Part shown: positions 8,319-17,075 of the stretch, one piece after another
Layout of the letters: each line of letters begins with the position of its first letter
Position numbering within the stretch: the stretch's first letter is position 1
DNA from: Pseudomonadota bacterium
GTDB taxonomy: Bacteria > Bdellovibrionota > Oligoflexia > Oligoflexales > Oligoflexaceae
Direction: 5' to 3'
DNA: 32,405 nt
NCBI GenBank assembly: GCA_029556045.1
Contig: JAKQGS010000341.1
Span: forward strand, 1 to 32,405
The notes under the pieces: model-generated
The model's database searches: none
Told to the model about the DNA's origin: nothing
What the model saw: only the letters and a program-made list of their open reading frames with translations
Program-made: the position numbers and the translations under genes

Positions 8319-9734
8319 TTACAGCGCGTAGGTTGTGTAGAGCGTAAACACCGTATTTTTGCGTCCATAGGACTGATTGTTAATCGTGTAATCCTGTAAA
8401 TCCGTACGATTGCCAAAGACCGGATTTGCGGCGCGGTAATATTCCACCTCAGGACGGAAGACAAATTTCCCTGCTTTGATGGCGCTCCCGGCTTTCCATG
8501 ACTGCAGACCGCCATGGGACTGGGTTTCATCAGTCGTTCGCAATTTTTCGGCGCTCTCACGCTTACGGAAGATAAAGTGCTCGCCCATAACCTTATAGGC
8601 GATAAAGGGCGTGATGTTTCCCAATTCATAACCAATTTGTATCATTTGGGCGGAGTCCCTTTTGCCCAACCAGTTTTGCTCCTGGCGGAAATAGTCCACA
8701 TAGATGGGATTGTAGCCGCGGTCGTTGGCAAACCAGCGTCCATTGGGAGCCAGGCGGTAGGGACGGCTTCCCGCCTTGGTATGGGTGCTTTCCAGATCGA
8801 CGATGGTGCGTCCGATCTTCTGCTGCACCTGCACCGACCCTGCGGATTCCAACAACGATCCGGTATACGCGGCATTCGTGTGCGTGACGTATTCCGCCAC
8901 CACCCGCGTGGATCCATGGGCGTAACGAGCCCCTCCTTTATAGGCGCGATCCTCTTTGATTTTCCAGACATTGGCGGTGGTCTGGTTCTTGATGTCAAAC
9001 TCTGCATCGGCGGGATATTCAAAACTGACCGAACCCACGCCGGCATAAATCATCAAGTTATCGATGGGAAACACCTGAAATTCAATCCCTGGAATGGTTT
9101 TAGAGCGGATGCGCTCATCGCCAGCCGGCAATTCGCTGATGACGGAAGGGGTTCCCTCGATATAGTAAATTCGGGTCACATCCAGAGTGCGATATTCGCC
9201 GCCGATTTCGCCGTTAAAATTATAAGGATAAAAAACGGTCCGAAAGAACGATACCGGACGATAGGCGACCCAAAAATCGTCGGAATCATCATCGATGCCA
9301 AAGGTGGTGGCACCACGATTGTAGTCGTCCCCGTTGATATCAAAGTCACCCTGGATTTCCAGATTCTCATAACGATGGAATAGCCGCAGTTCAAACTTGG
9401 AGTTTTTGTTTTCCTCCGGATACCGGTAGGGATCGATATCAAGGCGTAACCGCAGATCACTGTTGGCATTGAAGCGGTATTTGAAGGCCATATCGAGCTT
9501 GGTTTCTTCACCCAACTCGGTAATTTCGGAGGTACTATGCACACGTTGTTCGTATTCAAGATAATCCAGATAGAACGATCCGATCGGGTTTTCATCTTTG
9601 GGAGAATTGGCGGTTGTCGCAACTTCGCTGGTCACTCCCTGCGGTGCGGGGCTGGATGAAGAGGCATCTTGTGCCAGACTCCAGGGGGCAAAATTAAAGA
9701 GGGTGATCGCCAGAAAGACAAATTGCCGTGCCAT
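8319..9734 (-). CDS. Predicted outer-membrane beta-barrel protein
   Basis: The start is placed at ATG 9734, giving 471 residues. It begins MARQFVFLAITLF and has a signal peptide cleavable after SLA, near residue 21. In-frame starts upstream (9776, 9839) add a polar stretch before the signal peptide and have no better ribosome site. After a Ser/Pro linker the protein is dominated by alternating polar/aromatic strands with many Tyr, Arg and Asp/Asn turns (for example FELRLFHRYENLEIQGDFDI and FIAYKVMGEHFIFRKRE). It ends in a strand, TVFTLYTTYAL. These are features of an outer-membrane barrel. No porin family is recognised. It is the first gene of a three-gene minus-strand unit with the lipoprotein and nuclease and could be their anchor or a nutrient channel. 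Confidence 0.75.
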   Translation of the reverse strand: MARQFVFLAITLFNFAPWSLAQDASSSSPAPQGVTSEVATTANSPKDENPIGSFYLDYLEYEQRVHSTSEITELGEETKLDMAFKYRFNANSDLRLRLDIDPYRYPEENKNSKFELRLFHRYENLEIQGDFDINGDDYNRGATTFGIDDDSDDFWVAYRPVSFFRTVFYPYNFNGEIGGEYRTLDVTRIYYIEGTPSVISELPAGDERIRSKTIPGIEFQVFPIDNLMIYAGVGSVSFEYPADAEFDIKNQTTANVWKIKEDRAYKGGARYAHGSTRVVAEYVTHTNAAYTGSLLESAGSVQVQQKIGRTIVDLESTHTKAGSRPYRLAPNGRWFANDRGYNPIYVDYFRQEQNWLGKRDSAQMIQIGYELGNITPFIAYKVMGEHFIFRKRESAEKLRTTDETQSHGGLQSWKAGSAIKAGKFVFRPEVEYYRAANPVFGNRTDLQDYTINNQSYGRKNTVFTLYTTYAL

Positions 9735-9834
9735 GGTGGTCTCACTTTTCGGTTTTTTCGAATGAATCAATGCCATGAATCGAGTGCTGGAGTCCCGGTG
9801 AACAGGAGCATAATCAGATCGTTGCGCGGCCCCA

Positions 9835-9864
9835 TTCATACATGAGTAATTCTATGGATGTCAA
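9835..9864 (-). promoter_or_regulatory. Candidate promoter of the barrel-lipoprotein-nuclease unit
   Basis: On the minus strand TTGACA (9864-9859) is followed after 18 bases by TATGAA (9840-9835, 4 of 6 matches to TATAAT). This would give an mRNA leader of about 90 bases before ATG 9734. The -35 is perfect and the -10 is weak. Confidence 0.42.
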
Positions 9865-9868
9865 TAAC

Positions 9869-9900
9869 ATTCATAAAATATACGTTAAGTTATTATGAAT
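9869..9900. promoter_or_regulatory. AT-rich dyad beside the predicted -35 box
   Basis: ATTCATAA (9869-9876) and TTATGAAT (9893-9900) are perfect inverted 8-base half-sites separated by 16 bases. The dyad ends 4 bases upstream of the predicted minus-strand -35 box, a typical activator position. It could instead be the terminator of the upstream phospholipase-D gene, whose stop is at 9924, though there is no clear T-run. Confidence 0.4.
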
Positions 9901-9923
9901 TCTCATGGGCGGGTCGGGGCCTG

Positions 9924-11198
9924 TTATTCCGGTCGGCAGGCATCTGCGCTGTAGGTGCGCCGCAATTCAGCCACCTCACCAGCAGTCAAGGCCACTACCG
10001 GAAACTGGCAAGGCCCTGTACCATTTTGACTTTTTATGGTTTCCAGCAGAGCAGGCAGAGAACCGGAACCGTATTGGAAAATGGCCTCAAATCGCTCACG
10101 ATACGCCGCAATGGCGTCGGGATTTTTCAGGGTCAGTAGATTTTCAAATCCGTTGAGTTCCGAGTTTTCTGACCAGTTAAAACTACCGGTCAGGACAAGG
10201 CTGCCGTCCACAATCATGAATTTGGCGTGCATCTGACGGGCATATTTGTAATCCCAGTAGGGCATATTGAATTTATAGCGGACCTCGGCACCATCAAGGC
10301 CAAGTATTTCATCAAAGAATCGTTGCCTTTGATCCCGCATCCCCTGACTGCGTGAGACCAGACGATGATACTCCTGGGCATCCAGGACCAGAGAGACCGC
10401 AACACCCCTAAGCAACGCTCTATTGAGCGCCTCGTAGATATCCCGCCGCCGAAAATGCGTCGTGGCGATGAATACCTCACGAGTAGCGGCATCAATGGCA
10501 GAAATCACGGTGGTGCCGGCCACGCCGCCGCCGATCCCGGCTCTTTCTCTAAAACCCCAACCGTTGCTTCGCAGCCGTGGCTCAAGATTGGAGGAGGTGA
10601 ACCAAACCGGTTGGTTCGGTCCATCCTGCAACCACTGGGGATCTGGAACGGGGGCAAAACGCTCATGACCGATCGACCGGGAGAAGTTCCAAAGGTTTTC
10701 AAATTCAATGCGAAAGGGCCGTGTATATTCCGGTTCCTCTTTAAACCACAGGAAATCCTCATCATAAAGGCGCATCCCGGAAACCGACCAGTTCCCGCTC
10801 CCGGTGATCAATAATGGTTCGGATACCGGAGTTTCCTCAGCGATGGGATATAACAGGGCAAACTTATGATGCATCGTGAGGCTCATGGTCCGCACGTCCA
10901 CCCCCGCCTGCTCCAGGTCAGTAACCAGGGCCGCTTTATTTCCGGCTCGGTCCAGAATCACACGTATGCGGGTCCCCGCGGTAGCCAGGGCTTTGAGCTG
11001 AGCGATGGTGCTGCTGTCCGACAGGCTGTACATGGCGATATCCACCCGGTCGAGGGATTGCCGCAGGTCCTGCAGCAATTGGCTTTGGATGTCATCCGAT
11101 GGTGAAAACTTCGCCAAAACCTCGGCACGGGCGTCAGGCAAGAGGAAACCAAGGCTATCTAGTGCCAGGCATAATACGAGAATTTTTGAAAATGTCAT
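9924..11198 (-). CDS. Secreted phospholipase D family phosphodiesterase/nuclease
   Basis: This 424-residue protein has a signal peptide ending near DARA (residue ~25) and two PLD repeats. The C-terminal repeat is canonical: His324-x-Lys326-x4-Asp331 followed by LTGSFNWSENSELNGFE. The N-terminal repeat has His110-x-Lys112 and ITGSGNWS, but the Asp position is Tyr117. In this superfamily the two HxK motifs build one active site that cleaves phosphodiesters through a phospho-histidine intermediate, acting on DNA or phospholipid. The overall plan (short repeats, exported) is like Nuc-type endonucleases in tandem. It lies 189 bases upstream of the barrel-lipoprotein-nuclease unit on the same strand, suggesting a related extracellular role. 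GGGG lies about 8 bases before ATG. Substrate is not determinable from sequence. Confidence 0.88.
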   Translation of the reverse strand: MTFSKILVLCLALDSLGFLLPDARAEVLAKFSPSDDIQSQLLQDLRQSLDRVDIAMYSLSDSSTIAQLKALATAGTRIRVILDRAGNKAALVTDLEQAGVDVRTMSLTMHHKFALLYPIAEETPVSEPLLITGSGNWSVSGMRLYDEDFLWFKEEPEYTRPFRIEFENLWNFSRSIGHERFAPVPDPQWLQDGPNQPVWFTSSNLEPRLRSNGWGFRERAGIGGGVAGTTVISAIDAATREVFIATTHFRRRDIYEALNRALLRGVAVSLVLDAQEYHRLVSRSQGMRDQRQRFFDEILGLDGAEVRYKFNMPYWDYKYARQMHAKFMIVDGSLVLTGSFNWSENSELNGFENLLTLKNPDAIAAYRERFEAIFQYGSGSLPALLETIKSQNGTGPCQFPVVALTAGEVAELRRTYSADACRPE

Positions 11199-11266
11199 GG
11201 TGTGACCCCGTTGAAGACAGGGCCAGACCCTTAGCAGATCTAAGTAGGGAATGCATTAAGGAAGTT

Positions 11267-11300
11267 CTCCCGGTCCGGTGTTCTGACACCGGACCGGGAG
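11267..11300 (-). terminator. Strong terminator hairpin after metH
   Basis: Two 15-base arms (11267-11281 and 11286-11300) are perfectly complementary around a 4-base loop and almost entirely G/C. The hairpin starts 12 bases after the metH stop codon. Downstream on the minus strand the sequence is AACTTCCTT, only moderately U-rich. It also isolates the phospholipase-D gene from metH transcription. Confidence 0.78.
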
Positions 11301-11311
11301 CATCCTGTTCT

Positions 11312-14300
11312 TTATACTGAAAAATAACGAGCCTGCGGATGCCACGCAACGATGGCACAGGTGGTTTGCTCTGGCACCATCTGCCCCGCTTCGGTGACGT
11401 CCACACCGATGCGATCCCCATGCAGGCAATCCACCAACTTTTTGTTGTCATCCAGATCAGGACAGGCTGGATAACCAAAACTATAACGGGAACCCTGATA
11501 CCCCTGAGCAAACAGCTTCCGTTTGCTGGGGGCATCCTTGTGGTGGATGCCCAATTCCCGGCGAATGCGGGCATGCATAAATTCCGCGTAAGCTTCCGCC
11601 AGTTCTGTGGACAAACCATGAAAGTAAAAATAATCACTATAGGCATTTTGCTCATACAACTTTTGGGAAAAGGTGCTGGCCTCGTGACCCATGGTCACCA
11701 GCTGCATGGCGATGACATCCCGACGACCGCTGCCGATGGGATGAAAAAAATCCGTCAGACAGAGACGACGTCCGGTTGATTGCCGCGGCCATTCAAAGGT
11801 CAGCAAGGGAGCATGAGCCTCCGGGCGTTCATAGATATGCAAACGGTTGCCCTCCGCCTCACAGGCAAAGTAGCCGTAGACAGACCGTGGCTTCAGAAGC
11901 TGTTCTCGCTCCGCCCGCGCTTTCCAGGTGTTTAACAGAGGACGTACTTTGTCGACGATGATCTTTTGATATTCTTCCTCGCTGACGTCCCCCTGGATGA
12001 ACTGCCATCGACTGCGCACCAGAGCCATTTCGTCCAAAAACGCAAAAACGTCCGACAGATGATGCTCCACCACCTGTGTACCCCAAAACGGCGGTGTAGG
12101 CGTTTGATCCTCTATCCTTTTAACCCACGATGATTGTCCCGCCGCAGTCAGAGGAATATCAAAGTCACCCCGCTTGACGGAACGCACCCGCGGTTTGGTG
12201 TCATTTTTGGGGGTGTCGTCAACTCTGCGGTCCTCACCATTGTTTGCTCGATCGATGTCTGCCGCTGTTTCCTGCCCCATCAATCGATTCATGATACGCA
12301 GGCCCGCAAAAGCGTCTTCCGCATAAAAGACCTTGCCGCCATAGGTGGCCTGGCAATCCTCTTCCACATAACGCCGGGTGAGCGCAGCCCCGCCAAGGAT
12401 CACCGGTGTTTGCAAGGACCGACGATGCATTTCCTCAAGGTCCGATTTCATGATCACAGTGGACTTCACCAGCAGACCCGACAGGCCGATGGCATCCGGC
12501 TTTTCCCGTGAAGCCACCTCGAGAATCTGCTCAATCGGCTGTTTGATACCCATATTGACCACTTGAAAGCCGTTATTGGTCAAGATGATATCCACAAGGT
12601 TCTTGCCGATGTCGTGCACATCGCCCTTGACTGTGGCTAAAACAATTTTACCCTTGGCGCTGGCGTCGGACTTTTCCATATAGGGTTCGAGATGCGCCAC
12701 GGCGGCTTTCATGGCCTCGGCTGATTCCAGCACAAAGGGAAGCTGCATTTCCCCAGCTCCAAACTTGTCGCCCACCACCTTCATGCCCGCCAGCAGAAAG
12801 TTATTGATAATGTCGAGAGGGGGATATTGTTTCAATGCTTCATTGAGAGTGGGGATGATCTCCAGTTTCTCTCCGTCGACGATATGGTGCGCCAATCGCT
12901 CAGGTATGGGCAGCGCGGATTTACCGCCAACGACAGCGTCGCTGTCGGCCTTTTTCCGGTTGCTGAACCGGGCCAGAATTTCCTTAAGAGGGTCGTAACC
13001 ATCCTTACGGCGATCAAAAATCAGATCCTCAAACACCTCACGATCGTCCCCCATCCGATGCAGGGGGACTATTTTGCCCGCATTGGCAATGGCCAGATCC
13101 AATCCATATTGCACGGCATGGTACAACATCACACTGTTGAGATACTTACGTGGCAATGGATCCAGACCAAAGCTGACGTTGGACAGACCGAGAATGGTTT
13201 TAACCCCAGGCATCGCCTGTTTGATGGCCCGAATGGCATCAAGTGTATCCACGGCGCTCCGTCGAAATTCCTGATCCCCCGAACCAAGGGTGAATGTCAG
13301 AGGATCAAAGATGATATCCTCCGGCTTCAATCCGTACTCGTTGTGGGCAAGATGATAAAGACGTTGGGCCACCGCCAGTTTGCGTTCGCACGACTTGGCC
13401 ATACCCTCCTCATCAATGGTCAGAGCCACCACGGCCGCGCCGTAGGTACGGCAAAGATCCAGGATCTCGCGGGCCTTTTTCTCCCCATCCTCCAGGTTGA
13501 TGGAGTTCACAATCGCTTTGCCTGGCAGAATTTTCAGGGATGCTTCGATCACGTTGGTTTCCGTCGAGTCAATCATGACGGGTATATTGACCTGAGTACC
13601 GACCCGCGTCAGGAATTCGCTCATATCCCGCACTTCATCCCGCCCCACATAAGCGGTGCAGCAATCAAGAACGTGAGCTCCCTCCTTGACCTGACCTTTG
13701 GCAATCTGTATCAGTCCATCGTAATCATTCTTGGCCAGCAGATCCCGAAACAATTTGGACCCGTTGGCATTGGTACGCTCCCCCACATAGAGGGGTTTGG
13801 GTTCAAGCTCCAGCGGCACCGCATTATAGAGGCTGGATACCGCATTATCGTAATGTCCCTGCCGGAGCGTCAGGACACGATCCCCCAGAGCCGCCACCAA
13901 CTGCCGGATGTGGGCCGGGGTGGTGCCACAGCATCCGCCCACGATATTCACGCCATACTCACGGGTAATCGCTGCCACCTTGGTCGCAAAAATCTCCGGT
14001 GTCAGAGGATAGACCGTCCGGCCTCCAATGTTTTCGGGCAATCCCGCATTGGGCAGACAGGTGATGAGAAAGGGGCTGCTTTGCCGCAGGTAGTCCAAAT
14101 GCGGGCGCATTTCATCCGGACCGGTGGCGCAGTTTAAACCCAATGATGCCACGGGAAACATTTCCACCACACTCAACGCTGCCTGGATATCGGTACCCAC
14201 CAGCATGGTTCCCGTCAGTTCCACCGTGACCTGAACCATCACCGGAACCTGAATGCGCAGCTCCTGCATAATCTCACGGGCAGCTCGCAGGGAAATTTTG

Positions 14301-14800
14301 ACCTGTTGGATATCCTGGGCGGTTTCGATCAGAATGCCATCGACGCCCCCCTCCAGCAACCCCCGCATCTGACCACGATAACTTTGCAGCATGGCATCGT
14401 AGCCCACATGCCCCAAGGTCACCAACTTGGTGCCAGGACCAACCGACCCCACCACAAAACGCGGGTCGCGATAAGATGCTGCCACCTCACGGGCCAAACG
14501 TGCCGAGGCGAGATTTATTTCATAAGAGCGGGAGGGAATATCAAATTCTGCGAGAACAATCTCGTTGGCGCCAAACGTATTGGTTTCCACCACGTCCGCA
14601 CCGGCATCGAAATAGGCGGCATGAATTTCCCGGATCCACTGCGGCCGCGTGATCGACAGCAACTCATTGCAGCCTTCCAGTGCGGCGCTGCCAAAATCAT
14701 CCACCGAAGGATCCCGTTCCTGGATCTGTGTACCCATGCCGCCATCGAAAACAATAACCCGCTCACGGGCCATATCTACGAAGGATGTCTTGTTCGTCAT
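11312..14800 (-). CDS. metH: Cobalamin-dependent methionine synthase
   Basis: The 1162-residue enzyme transfers a methyl group from 5-methyltetrahydrofolate through cobalamin to homocysteine. All four modules are present. The homocysteine domain (1-~320) has zinc ligands Cys224 (GLNC), Cys290 and Cys291 (GGCCGTT). The folate domain (~330-600) begins YVGERTNANGSK. The cobalamin module has DVHDIG with His729 as the expected lower cobalt ligand. The activation domain (~900-1162) ends with the SAM-binding type motif SRYSFGYPACPDL. It is somewhat shorter than E. coli MetH (about 1227) with no module missing. The ferredoxin gene lies 31 bases upstream, too little room for a cobalamin or SAM riboswitch. 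Regulation must therefore come from further upstream. Confidence 0.97.
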   Translation of the reverse strand: MTNKTSFVDMARERVIVFDGGMGTQIQERDPSVDDFGSAALEGCNELLSITRPQWIREIHAAYFDAGADVVETNTFGANEIVLAEFDIPSRSYEINLASARLAREVAASYRDPRFVVGSVGPGTKLVTLGHVGYDAMLQSYRGQMRGLLEGGVDGILIETAQDIQQVKISLRAAREIMQELRIQVPVMVQVTVELTGTMLVGTDIQAALSVVEMFPVASLGLNCATGPDEMRPHLDYLRQSSPFLITCLPNAGLPENIGGRTVYPLTPEIFATKVAAITREYGVNIVGGCCGTTPAHIRQLVAALGDRVLTLRQGHYDNAVSSLYNAVPLELEPKPLYVGERTNANGSKLFRDLLAKNDYDGLIQIAKGQVKEGAHVLDCCTAYVGRDEVRDMSEFLTRVGTQVNIPVMIDSTETNVIEASLKILPGKAIVNSINLEDGEKKAREILDLCRTYGAAVVALTIDEEGMAKSCERKLAVAQRLYHLAHNEYGLKPEDIIFDPLTFTLGSGDQEFRRSAVDTLDAIRAIKQAMPGVKTILGLSNVSFGLDPLPRKYLNSVMLYHAVQYGLDLAIANAGKIVPLHRMGDDREVFEDLIFDRRKDGYDPLKEILARFSNRKKADSDAVVGGKSALPIPERLAHHIVDGEKLEIIPTLNEALKQYPPLDIINNFLLAGMKVVGDKFGAGEMQLPFVLESAEAMKAAVAHLEPYMEKSDASAKGKIVLATVKGDVHDIGKNLVDIILTNNGFQVVNMGIKQPIEQILEVASREKPDAIGLSGLLVKSTVIMKSDLEEMHRRSLQTPVILGGAALTRRYVEEDCQATYGGKVFYAEDAFAGLRIMNRLMGQETAADIDRANNGEDRRVDDTPKNDTKPRVRSVKRGDFDIPLTAAGQSSWVKRIEDQTPTPPFWGTQVVEHHLSDVFAFLDEMALVRSRWQFIQGDVSEEEYQKIIVDKVRPLLNTWKARAEREQLLKPRSVYGYFACEAEGNRLHIYERPEAHAPLLTFEWPRQSTGRRLCLTDFFHPIGSGRRDVIAMQLVTMGHEASTFSQKLYEQNAYSDYFYFHGLSTELAEAYAEFMHARIRRELGIHHKDAPSKRKLFAQGYQGSRYSFGYPACPDLDDNKKLVDCLHGDRIGVDVTEAGQMVPEQTTCAIVAWHPQARYFSV

Positions 14801-14831
14801 AACCTCAATTTCCTATTTTTTTGCCCGGAAT

Positions 14832-15125
14832 CTAGATGTCATCGAGACCGATATACTCAACAACACAATCACCCTCGATGCGGCACTGGCAGGCAAGCCG
14901 TTCCTGCGGCCCCGCCCCAAAACCCTCCAAAAAGGTCTTTTCGTCCCGACTCATGGGGGACAAATGCTCCGCACCCTCCACCACACGTATGCGGCAGGTT
15001 CCACAGGTTCCTGAACGACACCCAAAGGTGATGTCGCAATCAACCTCCTGCGCGAGATCCAGAAAGGTGATCCCCTCGTCCACCTCAACTTCCAGTTTTT
15101 CGCTGGCAAAATATATGCGGGCCAT
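14832..15125 (-). CDS. 2Fe-2S ferredoxin
   Basis: The start is placed at ATG 15125 (97 residues), preceded by GGAAAGG with 8-base spacing. The alternative TTG at 15158 adds 11 residues before the first beta strand. The fold is plant-type: MARIYFASEKLEVEVDEGITFLD, then Cys36-x4-Cys41-x2-Cys44 and Cys79 as the four cluster ligands (FGCRSGTCGTC and LACQC). It is a soluble one-electron carrier. Its position directly before metH, on the same strand, suggests that it may supply electrons to reactivate oxidised cob(II)alamin in MetH, a job done by flavodoxin in E. coli. That pairing is inference from neighbourhood only. Confidence 0.92.
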   Translation of the reverse strand: MARIYFASEKLEVEVDEGITFLDLAQEVDCDITFGCRSGTCGTCRIRVVEGAEHLSPMSRDEKTFLEGFGAGPQERLACQCRIEGDCVVEYIGLDDI

Positions 15126-15167
15126 GCGGCGGGCCTTTCCATCTAGAAAACTACACAAATTTGCTAA

Positions 15168-15196
15168 ACTTTAAACCCTCTGCCCCATAAGGTCAA
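15168..15196 (-). promoter_or_regulatory. Candidate promoter for ferredoxin-metH
   Basis: On the minus strand TTGACC (15196-15191) and TAAAGT (15173-15168) are separated by 17 bases, 5 of 6 and 4 of 6 matches to consensus. They lie in the 109-base gap between maf and the ferredoxin gene. Read-through from the pur block is also possible. Confidence 0.38.
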
Positions 15197-15234
15197 CGCG
15201 GCAAAGAAAGAAATATCCAACCGATTGGAATTTA

Positions 15235-15870
15235 TTAATTGGACTCGAACAACCAAATCCCAAACTCTTTTTCCAGTATGTCCACCATGTCGCTCAGGGG
15301 AAGGCCCACCACATTGGTGTAAGACCCATCGATCCGGGACACCATATAAGCCCCCTTACCCTGAATGGCGTAGGAACCTGCTTTATCAAGGGGCTCTCCG
15401 GTCTGGACGTAAGCCTCAATTTCCGATTGAGGCATCGGTTTTATGGTGACCGCGGTATGCACCGCCTGAGAACGCTCCGTGATGCGCCGATCCCGATCCA
15501 CGGCTGTGAGACTCAGGCCGGTCACCACCGTATGGGTTTTACCTGACAGCCGACCGAGCATCCGCACAGCATCGGCCTCATCCTGGGGTTTTTCGAGAAC
15601 ATCCCCATTCAATACCACGATGGTATCGGCACTTAAAATCAGAGTATCCGTCAGGCCATTGCCTTCCCGCCGGATCAATTCCTGCGCCACCCATAGTCCC
15701 TTGGATGTGCTGTTGCGCAGGGCATAAACAACCGGATCCTCCCCAGAAAGGCGTTTTTCGTCAAATTCCGGCTTGATGACCGTAAACTTAACACCGATCT
15801 GCCGCAAAAGGTCATGCCGTCGCGGAGAAGAACTGCCCAATATGAAGCGATATTGACTGATGGGTATCAT
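15235..15870 (-). CDS. maf: Maf-family nucleoside triphosphate pyrophosphatase
   Basis: The 211-residue protein carries the Maf signatures in order: LGSSSPRR (11-18), SADTIV, EKP, DKAGSYAIQG and SYTNVVGLPL. Family members hydrolyse nucleoside triphosphates, often dTTP, UTP or modified forms, to monophosphate and pyrophosphate. They act in nucleotide house-cleaning, and overproduction affects septation. The IQGKGA region and overall length match the YhdE-like subgroup. Its ATG overlaps the stop codon of the upstream TsaC-family gene by 4 bases (ATGA), indicating translational coupling. No substrate can be fixed from sequence. Confidence 0.94.
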   Translation of the reverse strand: MIPISQYRFILGSSSPRRHDLLRQIGVKFTVIKPEFDEKRLSGEDPVVYALRNSTSKGLWVAQELIRREGNGLTDTLILSADTIVVLNGDVLEKPQDEADAVRMLGRLSGKTHTVVTGLSLTAVDRDRRITERSQAVHTAVTIKPMPQSEIEAYVQTGEPLDKAGSYAIQGKGAYMVSRIDGSYTNVVGLPLSDMVDILEKEFGIWLFESN

Positions 15871-16532
15871 GCAAAACTCCGCAGAAGATCGTTGATATCC
15901 TCGCCCGTCACCAGGCCCGGACGCAGCATTCGGTAGGTGCCATCCGCCTGAATCTGGATTAGTGTGGAGGCCACAGGGGTTCTCTCATATCCTTCCGTCT
16001 TCAAAGGTCTCCATGCTGGTATATGGATGTCTTCAATGCCCTGTACCATACGGCACGCATCGTCATAGGCCACACAGGGTGATTCACCCGAAACATTGAC
16101 GCTGGTGCTAGGCAATGGATAAGGCAACTGCTCCAGTATCCCCTGCATCCACCGGCAATCGGGTGCAAAATGGGGGACCCGCAGGGCCAGAGTACCACCC
16201 GGGCCAAGCAGACCGGTCCAATCGGCATGCACGCTGTTCCAGATCACTGTCAGAGGAGCCGGCCATAATTGCCGCAAAATCGCGGGCCAGGGCCGCGGCA
16301 AAGGCTCCCAAAACTGAAAGGCCCGCTCCGCCGAAGAAACCAGTCCAAGGACCGCCTGTTGCATCGGTCGTTTCTTAAAGCGCAACAATGCTTCAAACCC
16401 CTGGGAGCCCACGGGATTAAAACCAAGGCCCGGCAGACCGTCAGTGGGGTGAAGACAGAGACGATCCTCTGCCAATGCCCTCATAAATGCCGTTACCACC
16501 GGCAGATTGATCCCTGTTTGATCTTTAGCCAT
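15867..16532 (-). CDS. tsaC: YrdC/Sua5/TsaC-family L-threonylcarbamoyladenylate synthase
   Basis: The start is set at ATG 16532 (221 residues), overlapping the end of purE by 8 bases. An upstream start at 16577 would overlap purE by 53 bases and adds a basic tail unlike the family. Motifs match YrdC: HPTDGLPGLGF (28-38), FKKRP (52-56) for ATP/carbamoyl handling, LWPAPLT (89-95), ALRVP and PSTSVNVSG (141-149). The family forms threonylcarbamoyl-AMP from threonine, bicarbonate and ATP, the first step in the t6A37 tRNA modification. The family also has less-characterised YciO members, so the exact activity is moderately certain. There is no good Shine-Dalgarno site, so translation probably depends on coupling to purE. 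Confidence 0.85.
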   Translation of the reverse strand: MAKDQTGINLPVVTAFMRALAEDRLCLHPTDGLPGLGFNPVGSQGFEALLRFKKRPMQQAVLGLVSSAERAFQFWEPLPRPWPAILRQLWPAPLTVIWNSVHADWTGLLGPGGTLALRVPHFAPDCRWMQGILEQLPYPLPSTSVNVSGESPCVAYDDACRMVQGIEDIHIPAWRPLKTEGYERTPVASTLIQIQADGTYRMLRPGLVTGEDINDLLRSFA

Positions 16533-17025
16533 GGAAATCGATACGGCTTTTTTTGTCCGCCTCACGCACCTTGGCACTCATGGCCTCGCGATCAGCCTTC
16601 AATCGATCCGCAAGTCGGGCATCGTTCAGTGCCAGAATCTGCACCGCTGTCAGAGCGGCATTGTGAAATCCCCCTTTGCCAAAAGGCATGGTGGATACCG
16701 GAATGCCACCCGGCATTTGTCCCATCGACAACAAAGCATCAAACCCGGCAGTGGCTTCGGATGCAATCGGCACCGCCAGCACCGGCTTTAAGGTCAGGGC
16801 CGCCACAACACCAGCCAGATGCGCGGACTTACCCGCGACACAAATGATGACCTGTCCGCCATCACGGTCAAATTGCTGCACCACCTCGTGCACCACATCG
16901 GGAGTCCTATGGGCCGATGCAATGCGAAGGCTGAAGCTCACGCCCATGGACTTCAGGGTTTCCACACCGGTTTGTGTGGCCGGTAAATCAGAGTCACTTC
17001 CGAGCAGAATAAGAACCTTGGCCAT
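16525..17025 (-). CDS. purE: N5-carboxyaminoimidazole ribonucleotide mutase
   Basis: The 166-residue protein is a class I PurE. GSDSD (9-13) binds phosphate, SAHRTPD holds His39, and GKSAHLAGV and GQMPGGIPVSTM complete the active site. It moves the carboxyl group of N5-CAIR to C4 to give CAIR in de novo purine synthesis. The partner PurK is not in the window. It follows purD by 50 bases with GGGAG about 9 bases before ATG, and its 3' end overlaps the next gene. Confidence 0.96.
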   Translation of the reverse strand: MAKVLILLGSDSDLPATQTGVETLKSMGVSFSLRIASAHRTPDVVHEVVQQFDRDGGQVIICVAGKSAHLAGVVAALTLKPVLAVPIASEATAGFDALLSMGQMPGGIPVSTMPFGKGGFHNAALTAVQILALNDARLADRLKADREAMSAKVREADKKSRIDFHG

Positions 17026-17075
17026 ATGTCGTCACTCCCATCTAAATCGTTGCCGTCCGCAGACGGTAAAAATCA

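Noticed and set aside
8514..9383. 289-codon plus-strand frame opposite the barrel protein gene
   Set aside because: It is antisense to a signal-peptide barrel protein, has no ribosome site and looks like a mirror of the coding strand.
12827..14137. Long plus-strand open frame of 436 codons opposite metH
   Set aside because: It lies wholly antisense to a complete methionine synthase with all catalytic motifs, and its translation has no recognisable domain.
14801..14831. Cobalamin or SAM riboswitch before metH
   Set aside because: Only 31 bases separate it from the ferredoxin gene, and no such structure was recognised upstream of the ferredoxin either.
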